From assembly GCA_028871595.1 (NCBI GenBank), contig JAGWMT010000001.1, positions 1-64,000 on the forward strand: a stretch of DNA of 64,000 nucleotides. The letters run 5' to 3'. Of the stretch, positions 58,963-64,000 are shown piece by piece. A program made the position numbers and the translations under genes. The stretch's first letter is position 1; every line of letters starts with the position of its first letter. Under the pieces are notes generated by a model. The model did no database searches. It was not told the origin of the DNA and saw only the letters and a list, made by a program, of their open reading frames with translations. Source of the stretch: Elusimicrobiota bacterium (GTDB lineage Bacteria; Elusimicrobiota; Elusimicrobia; UBA1565; UBA9628).

Positions 58963-60558
58963 ATGGCCAACGATAAGAAGCCGGTGAAGTGGTGTGCGAT
59001 CTACACGCGCAAGTCCACAGACGAGAACCTGGGCGGAGACTTCACGTCCCTCGACTCGCAGCGCGAGTATTGCGAGGCGTTCGTGAAGAGCCGCGAGGGC
59101 GAAGGCTGGCGCGTGTTCCCCATCGAATACAGCGACCCCGGCTTCTCCGGCGGCAACATGGAGCGCCCGGCGCTCAAGCGACTGCTCTCCGACGCGCGTC
59201 AAGGGAAGTTCCAGGCCGTCGTCACCTACAAGTACGACCGCCTGAGCCGCAACACCAAGGACTTCCTGCACGTTCTCGACGTGTTCGACAAGCAGGGCAT
59301 CGCTTACGTCTCGGTGACTCAGCCCATCGACACGGGCTCCTCGGTCGGCCGGCTCATGCGCTCGATCCTGATGGACTTCGCGCAGTTCGAGCGCGAGCTG
59401 ATCGGCGAGCGCACGCGCGACAAGCGCGCCGCCATGGCGAAGAAGGGCAAGTGGCCCGGCGGCCAGCCGGTCCTCGGCTACGACATCGATGAAGAGACGA
59501 AGAAACTCAAGGTCAACGCGGCCGAGGCCAAGCAGGTCCGCGTCCTATACGAGACGTATCTGAAAACGAAGTCCCTCAGCAAGACCGCCGTCCTCCTCAA
59601 CAAGGAGGGCTTGCGAATGAAGAAGTGGATCACGCGCGGCGGCGACGTGCGCGGCGGGCGCCGCTTCAACAAGTCGAACCTGGACTACGTCCTCCGCAAC
59701 CCGGTCTACATCGGGAAAATCCGCCACAAGGAGGATGTGCACGAAGGTGAGCACAAGGCCATCCTTGACGCCGACATCTTCCAGCGCGCGGTTCGCCAGC
59801 TCGCGGCCAACGGCGAGAAGAACAAGTCCCCCAACCAGGACAAGCACCACTTCCTGCTCCGCGGCCTGGTGCGCTGCGGGACGTGCGGCAAGCAGATGAC
59901 TCCGAACTTCGCCTACTCGAAGGGCAAGAAGTATTTCTACTACAAGTGCGTCTCGGTCAATCTGCTCGACAAGACGGCCTGCACGACCAAGAGCGCCCCC
60001 GCGCGCGAGCTTGAGCGCCTGGTCCTCGACCGCATCGCGTTCCTTGGCAAGAAGAAGAGCGTCGTGGAAGAAGTCGTCGAGCGCGCCCGGCAGATGACGG
60101 GCTCGGAACTGCCCGCGAAGAAGAAGGAGAAGGTGCGGCTCGTCGCCGAGATCGGGAGGCTTGAAGCCGAGGTCGGCAACGTCACGGCGATCCTCGCCGC
60201 GCAGGGCCAGGCCGCGCCTCAGTACCGCGCTCTCATGGACAAGCTTGGCCAGGTCCAGTCGCGCCGCGAGGAGTTGGAGAAGCAGGTTCAGCGGCTGGAC
60301 TGCGAGGTCGTCGAGCTGGAGACGCGGCAGATCGATGCCGAACTCATCCGCCGCAACCTGGAGAACTTCTCGACCTTCTACACGAACCTCACGCCCCAGC
60401 AGCAGAAGGAACTGCTGGCCCTGCTCGTCGCCGAGGTCGTCTACGCCCCGGCCGTCTCCAAAATGAAACTGACCCTGCGCCCACTCCCGGACCTGGGATT
60501 CCAGGTGGTGGGCGACAGAGTCAGTTTTGACGAGCGTCTGAATTGGCTGCGGGACTAG
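58963..60558 (+). CDS. Large serine recombinase (site-specific integrase)
   Basis: 531 aa. Catalytic domain (1-150): Ser18 in CAIYTRKSTDEN, YSDPGFSGGNMERPALKRLL, YKYDRLSRNTKDF, DFAQFERELIGERTR. Recombinase domain (about 160-290): GYDIDEETKKL, YVLRNPVYIGKI. Zinc ribbon (about 300-345): RCGTCGKQM with a second Cys pair, then a coiled coil (about 380-460). The last codons (NWLRD-stop) are read from the 3' end of tRNA-Gln, so gene and attachment site overlap by 15 bp. Mediates integration and excision of the element. Confidence 0.92.
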   Translation: MANDKKPVKWCAIYTRKSTDENLGGDFTSLDSQREYCEAFVKSREGEGWRVFPIEYSDPGFSGGNMERPALKRLLSDARQGKFQAVVTYKYDRLSRNTKDFLHVLDVFDKQGIAYVSVTQPIDTGSSVGRLMRSILMDFAQFERELIGERTRDKRAAMAKKGKWPGGQPVLGYDIDEETKKLKVNAAEAKQVRVLYETYLKTKSLSKTAVLLNKEGLRMKKWITRGGDVRGGRRFNKSNLDYVLRNPVYIGKIRHKEDVHEGEHKAILDADIFQRAVRQLAANGEKNKSPNQDKHHFLLRGLVRCGTCGKQMTPNFAYSKGKKYFYYKCVSVNLLDKTACTTKSAPARELERLVLDRIAFLGKKKSVVEEVVERARQMTGSELPAKKKEKVRLVAEIGRLEAEVGNVTAILAAQGQAAPQYRALMDKLGQVQSRREELEKQVQRLDCEVVELETRQIDAELIRRNLENFSTFYTNLTPQQQKELLALLVAEVVYAPAVSKMKLTLRPLPDLGFQVVGDRVSFDERLNWLRD

Positions 60559-60617
60559 GATTCGAACCTAGAAAAGCGGATTCAGAGTCCGCTGTGATAC
60601 CATTTCACCATCCCGCA
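60544..60617 (-). tRNA. tRNA-Gln (anticodon CTG)
   Basis: 74 nt with encoded CCA (60546-60544). Acceptor stem TGCGGGA pairs with TCCCGCA; anticodon stem GCGGA/TCCGC encloses CTCTGAA, anticodon CTG; T-arm CTAGG-TTCGAAT-CCTAG is perfect. G73 discriminator and U1-A72 pair fit glutamine. TAAAAT at 60629-60634 with TTGCGA 16 nt further is its likely promoter. Its 3' end is the recombinase target. Confidence 0.95.
60547..60575. other. Attachment site at the tRNA-Gln 3' end
   Basis: The 29 bp covering discriminator, acceptor 3' strand and T-arm are repeated with 4 mismatches at 28742-28770. The element inserted at the 3' side of the tRNA, which remains intact. Confidence 0.6.
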
Positions 60618-60659
60618 ATAAGAAGGATATTTTAGCAGATTCGACGACGGTCGCAAGCC

Positions 60660-61034
60660 CTACGCGCTCCGGACCGCGTAAACCGCCAGGACCGCGATCA
60701 ACGCGGCCCAGGTGAAGGCCGGGCGGCGCAAGGCGGGAACGAAGCCCTCCGAAAAAGCCCGGCCGCGCCACGCATTGACGAATCCCCAGCCCAGCCAACC
60801 CGTCCACACCGCCAGAAGCGGCAGCCCCAGAGGGTGATACCGGAAAGAAGCGGCCCAATCGCCGCGCATCCCCGCCACCAAGGCGTGACCCATCCCGCAG
60901 CCCGGGCAGGGATGGCCCGTGAGAAGGCGGAACGGGCACAACGTTCCGCCGTATTGCGCGCCGGAGGCCGCCTGCGCGGCCAAAGCCGCGTAGGCCGCCG
61001 AGGCGACCTGAGGGAAGGACAGAGGGCGCTTCAC
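60660..61034 (-). CDS. DUF2752 membrane protein
   Basis: 124 aa from GTG 61034. The motif CPFRLLTGHPCPGCGMGHAL followed by FRYHPLGLPLL is diagnostic of DUF2752 (P-C-P-G-C-G and HP-L). Three hydrophobic segments. Family members are small membrane proteins of unknown role, often beside TM2 or DUF4234 proteins; here the start overlaps the DUF4234 stop by 4 bp. Confidence 0.85.
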   Translation of the reverse strand: MKRPLSFPQVASAAYAALAAQAASGAQYGGTLCPFRLLTGHPCPGCGMGHALVAGMRGDWAASFRYHPLGLPLLAVWTGWLGWGFVNAWRGRAFSEGFVPALRRPAFTWAALIAVLAVYAVRSA

Positions 61035-61396
61035 GTCAGTTTGTTGAGCTCGCTTTGATAGACGGCGTCGGCCAGCACCGTCAGACCGAATACGGACAAC
61101 GCCAGGCCGATGGTGGCCAGGTTCGGGTTCACCACCCGGTCGTTCTGGACCAGCCACTGGTGCAGTTCCGTGCCCATCCGGTACTCGTAGTAGATGTGGT
61201 ACAGCCCGCAGCTGAAGAGCGTCAGCAGCGCCCATTTGCCGAAGTCGAACTCATGCCGGCCCAGCAGCGCGTTCATCGCCACCATCTGCCGGTAGTTCCA
61301 GTAGATGTTATAGATCCCGCAGCTGATCACCGAGAAGATGATCCCCGCGGCCACGTCGATGCGGTGTTCGGAGGCGAGCGGCTTGGCGTCGGTCAT
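61031..61396 (-). CDS. DUF4234 membrane protein
   Basis: 121 aa. AAGIIFSVISCGIYNIYWNY and ALLTLFSCGLYHIYYEYR repeat the C-G-I/L-Y-x-I-Y motif of DUF4234; a third helix follows (ATIGLALSVFGLTVLADAVY). It starts 1 bp after the LOG-family gene and overlaps DUF2752, giving a three-gene operon. Function unknown. Confidence 0.85.
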   Translation of the reverse strand: MTDAKPLASEHRIDVAAGIIFSVISCGIYNIYWNYRQMVAMNALLGRHEFDFGKWALLTLFSCGLYHIYYEYRMGTELHQWLVQNDRVVNPNLATIGLALSVFGLTVLADAVYQSELNKLT

Positions 61397-61397
61397 T

Positions 61398-63332
61398 TTA
61401 TTTTGACTCCGCGGCGTGAGCGGCGCGGATCGCGTCCCAGGCCTGACGGGCGTTTTCCGCGTAGACGAACAGCGACAGGTCGGCGTGAGAGATCAGCCCC
61501 ATGTGGTCGAACTCGTCGAAATTCAGGATCTTGTCCCAGTACGCCTTCTCCCCCATCAGCACGATGGGCGTGCGCGCCATCTTCCCCGTCTGCATCAAGG
61601 TCAGGACTTCGAACAGCTCGTCCATGGTGCCGAACCCGCCGGGGAAGTACACCAGCCCCATCGCCCCGTGGCGAAGCGACATCTTGCGAGTCGAGAAATT
61701 CTCGAACGTGAACTCCAGCTCCGGCGTCGCGTAGGGGTTGAGCCCCTGCTCCATGGGCAGCTTGATGTTGTAGCCCACGCTGGGGCCGCCCGCCTCGAAG
61801 GCTCCGCGGTTGCCGGCCTCCATGATGCCGGGGCCGCCGCCCGTGACCACCGCCACCTTACCCGCGCCTTCCTTGGCGACCAGCGCCCCCAGCTCCCGCG
61901 CGATCCCGTAGTACTTCGACATCCGCAGCGCCTCGCGCGCCGCGGCCAGCCGCTTCTTCGCCTCGGGGCTCTTCGGCCGGCGCCCGACCTCGGCGATCAG
62001 CGCGTCGTAGGCCTTCTGCGCCTTTTCGGGGGAAGGGATGCGGGCCGAACCGTACATGGTGACCGTCGCCTCGATGCCGCGCGCGCGCAGCAGCCGCGAA
62101 GGCTCCTGGATCTCGCGCGTCACCACGTCCATGTCCGGGAGGCGCGCGCCGCGCAAAGTCTGCGGCACGAAATTCAGCGCCGCCGCGGGAACGGCGGGCG
62201 CCGCGGCGCGGGCGAAAGGGGTTTCCGCGGAGAGCCGGAAGACGCCGCCGGGACCGGCGGAGTACGTCCGCGCCCGGTCCCCGGAGAAGACGTACACGCG
62301 GTCGAAACCGATCTCATGGCTCTCCGCCACGACCTTCGCGATGCCGGCTTCCACGCGCGACGGCTCCGCGTCGGACGCCCCGCGCACGTCCAAGACCGCC
62401 GCGCCCAGGCCCAGGCCGTGGCGCCGCGCGTGGGAAACCAACTGCGCGTTGGCGTGCGCCAGCTGGACGTCCACGTCGCCGTGGTGGACGCTCTTCATCT
62501 CGGCCACCACGCCGGCCACCACCAGGTCCGGCGTGGCGCCCTCCTCGCGCACCAGGACCTGCAGGTCGGGCGTGTAGGCCATGATCTTCTTGATCGTGGA
62601 GACCTCGTGGGCCTGCAGCTCGGGCACCTTCTCCAGGTTCTCGGGGCGCTTCGACAGGTCGATGCCCGTGAAGCGGCCGCCGCGCGCGTCGCGATAGACG
62701 TAGAGATCGAACGGGATCATCCCGGGCAGGCGCGCGCGCAATTCGTCGTGCATCTCCGCGGAGTTGCCGATGCCCGGCACCAGCCGGTCCACGTCCGCGA
62801 CCGAGCGCACCGGCTCCACCTCGACCGCGCGCACCCCCGCGGGAATGGCAGGCCGCGCGCCGGCGGGCTCGCTCTCCGCTCCCGGGGCGCGTTCGGCCGC
62901 GCCGTCGAACGTCCGCGCGCCGGCGTCCGGCGCGGGCTGAGAGGAGAGGCGCGCCAGGTCCTTGAGACTGTGATAGACCGGATTCCTGCCGGCCCGACCG
63001 CGGCTGGGGGCGTGCGCGGCGGCGGCGGGGGCGGCCAGCGCCGGAGCGCCGATATACCCCGCGGCGGGCACCGCCGGCGCGGGGAGCGCGGGCAGCGCCG
63101 CGGGCGCGGCGAACGAAGGCGCCGCGGGAGAGAAGGAAGCCCCCGCCGCCAAAGGGGCCGGCGAGACGGCGGAGGCCGAAAGCGAGGGGGCCAAGGACGC
63201 GGCGGAGCCGATGGCCGCGACGGGACCGGGAGCGGAAACCGAAACGCGCGCCACTTCGGGGAGAACGCGGTATTGCGCCGCGGCGGGAGCCGCCGGCATC
63301 AAGGCGAGGAGGAGCGCGAGCATCTGCCTCAT
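61398..63332 (-). CDS. LOG-family (TIGR00730) phosphoribohydrolase-like protein with signal peptide and long N-terminal extension
   Basis: 644 aa. Signal peptide (MRQMLALLLALMPAAPAAAQ), an Ala/Pro-rich region (about 30-130), a middle alpha/beta domain (about 160-410, includes IPFDLYVYRDARGGRFTGID and YVFSGDRARTYSAGPGG), and a C-terminal LOG domain (about 420-640): VTMYGSARIP, VTGGGPGIMEAGNRGA, VYFPGGFGTMDELFEVLTLM. PGG-x-G-T-x2-E is the active-site motif of nucleoside monophosphate phosphoribohydrolases (cytokinin activators). Normal LOG proteins are cytosolic and 180-300 aa; export is unexpected. TACTAT at 63340-63345 precedes the start. Confidence 0.85.
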   Translation of the reverse strand: MRQMLALLLALMPAAPAAAQYRVLPEVARVSVSAPGPVAAIGSAASLAPSLSASAVSPAPLAAGASFSPAAPSFAAPAALPALPAPAVPAAGYIGAPALAAPAAAAHAPSRGRAGRNPVYHSLKDLARLSSQPAPDAGARTFDGAAERAPGAESEPAGARPAIPAGVRAVEVEPVRSVADVDRLVPGIGNSAEMHDELRARLPGMIPFDLYVYRDARGGRFTGIDLSKRPENLEKVPELQAHEVSTIKKIMAYTPDLQVLVREEGATPDLVVAGVVAEMKSVHHGDVDVQLAHANAQLVSHARRHGLGLGAAVLDVRGASDAEPSRVEAGIAKVVAESHEIGFDRVYVFSGDRARTYSAGPGGVFRLSAETPFARAAAPAVPAAALNFVPQTLRGARLPDMDVVTREIQEPSRLLRARGIEATVTMYGSARIPSPEKAQKAYDALIAEVGRRPKSPEAKKRLAAAREALRMSKYYGIARELGALVAKEGAGKVAVVTGGGPGIMEAGNRGAFEAGGPSVGYNIKLPMEQGLNPYATPELEFTFENFSTRKMSLRHGAMGLVYFPGGFGTMDELFEVLTLMQTGKMARTPIVLMGEKAYWDKILNFDEFDHMGLISHADLSLFVYAENARQAWDAIRAAHAAESK

Positions 63333-63446
63333 CCCCCTTATAGTAGAAGACGCGATCCGCGCGCGCTTGGGCCCTTTGGTTCCCGCGATTCCGGCAAGAG
63401 TCCTAGGCCTTGACTCCCCATGGTTGTTAAATTACAATAATGAGCA

Positions 63447-63824
63447 ATGGCGCTTCTTCTCGTCATCGACGACGACCCGGACCTTCTCGTCCTTCTGGAC
63501 GCGCATTACAGCGTGCGCGGCCACACCGTCGCCGTCGCGCTCACCTGCGAGGAAGGCCTGAGAAAGGCGTCCGCCCGCCGCCCCGACGTCGTCATTCTGG
63601 ATTTCTGCCTGCCCAAGATGGACGGCGCGCGCTTCATTGAAATCCTGCGCGCCGACGAACTCACGCGCGAGACTCCGGTGATCGTGATGAGCGCCGCCTC
63701 GCGCTCATGGGTCTCCAGCCGGTTGCCGAAGGATCCTCTGGTGAACGCCATCGAGAAGCCGTTCGACTTCGCGGCGCTCGACCCGCTGATCGACGAGCGC
63801 GTTCACGCCCGCCGCGCCGCCTGA
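63447..63824 (+). CDS. Single-domain response regulator
   Basis: 125 aa receiver: LLVIDDDPDL (acidic pair), phospho-Asp in ILDFCLPKMDG near residue 52, Ser in VMSAAS, Lys in IEKPFDF. No output domain. TACAAT at 63433-63438 is 8 nt before the ATG, predicting leaderless mRNA. Divergent from the LOG gene. Confidence 0.85.
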   Translation: MALLLVIDDDPDLLVLLDAHYSVRGHTVAVALTCEEGLRKASARRPDVVILDFCLPKMDGARFIEILRADELTRETPVIVMSAASRSWVSSRLPKDPLVNAIEKPFDFAALDPLIDERVHARRAA

Positions 63825-63930
63825 TCCGCCCCTCCGCCGGGCGCGCGATATCCGAGGTGGACGCCTACCGAAGGAATTTGATACGCTGTCCTTGTCGTCA
63901 GCCCGAATTTCCGACGAGAGGTGCCCCAAA

Positions 63931-64000
63931 ATGGCTTTCTTCATCGGTCGCGACCGCGAGGCCCGCAGGGCCTACGGATTTGACGAGATCGCGCTGGTCC
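63931..64000 (+). CDS. guaB: IMP dehydrogenase, N-terminal part
   Basis: 23 codons before the window ends: MAFFIGRDREARRAYGFDEI then ALV. The R-x-A-Y-G-F-D-E/D-I/V-A-L-V block is the conserved start of GuaB, which oxidises IMP to XMP for GTP synthesis. GAGAGGTG lies 10 nt upstream of the ATG, unlike many neighbours, so this mRNA probably has a leader. Confidence 0.7.
   Translation, partial: MAFFIGRDREARRAYGFDEIALV

Overview
The window is a high-GC bacterial chromosome segment, most consistent with Elusimicrobiota or a nearby deep Gram-negative phylum. The basis is indirect: PorV-like outer-membrane proteins paired with very large secreted proteins ending in FlgD/type IX-style C-terminal domains, OmpL47-type repeats, a secreted LOG-family protein, and many short house-keeping-like genes of uneven strand order. 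I cannot confirm the taxon without a search.

Region 1 (1-22773) is mostly ordinary chromosomal genes: a MATE transporter start, UPF0016 cation transporter, PAP2 phosphatase, YcaQ-like glycosylase, class C-type serine hydrolase, PTPS/QueD, SDR, GT2, YceH, a Nudix-RsmH fusion, beta-carbonic anhydrase, aldo/keto reductase, PhyH dioxygenase, an S1-domain protein, two ArsR-SRPBCC operons, and a BNR-repeat/MoaD-like pair. Two traits stand out. Many genes have a -10 hexamer only 6-9 nt before the start codon, which predicts leaderless mRNA. Several genes are shrunken by internal deletions (aldo/keto reductase of 48 aa, an SRPBCC-DoxX chimera, DUF899).

Region 2 (22774-34658) is accessory. It holds a toxin/HEAT-repeat immunity pair and an array of modules. 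Each module pairs a DUF1016/YhcG PD-(D/E)XK nuclease gene (minus strand) with a small HTH gene (plus strand) across a 50-bp sequence that is identical in all three copies, although the nucleases belong to different subfamilies. Perfect 29-nt palindromes sit inside or beside the nuclease genes. Between modules 2 and 3 lies a small cluster of two tandem ATP-grasp-like ligases (one broken by a TAA) and an MFS exporter cut short at module 3.

Region 3 (34692-54577) is a surface-protein island: a 4036-aa OmpL47/NHL/beta-helix protein followed by a PorV-like barrel on the minus strand, and divergently a ~1500-aa Kelch/FN3 protein followed by a second PorV-like barrel. A double-receiver OmpR-type regulator follows.

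Region 4 (54942-60617) is an integrated mobilizable element: HTH protein, replication-relaxation protein, VirD4/TraG-type coupling ATPase, and a large serine recombinase whose stop codon lies within the 3' end of tRNA-Gln(CTG). A diverged copy of that tRNA 3' end lies at 28742-28770 in the same orientation and may be the far attachment site. Region 5 (60660-64000) returns to chromosomal genes: DUF2752, DUF4234, secreted LOG protein, a receiver protein and the start of guaB.

All identifications come from reading translations and motifs; no database search was run.
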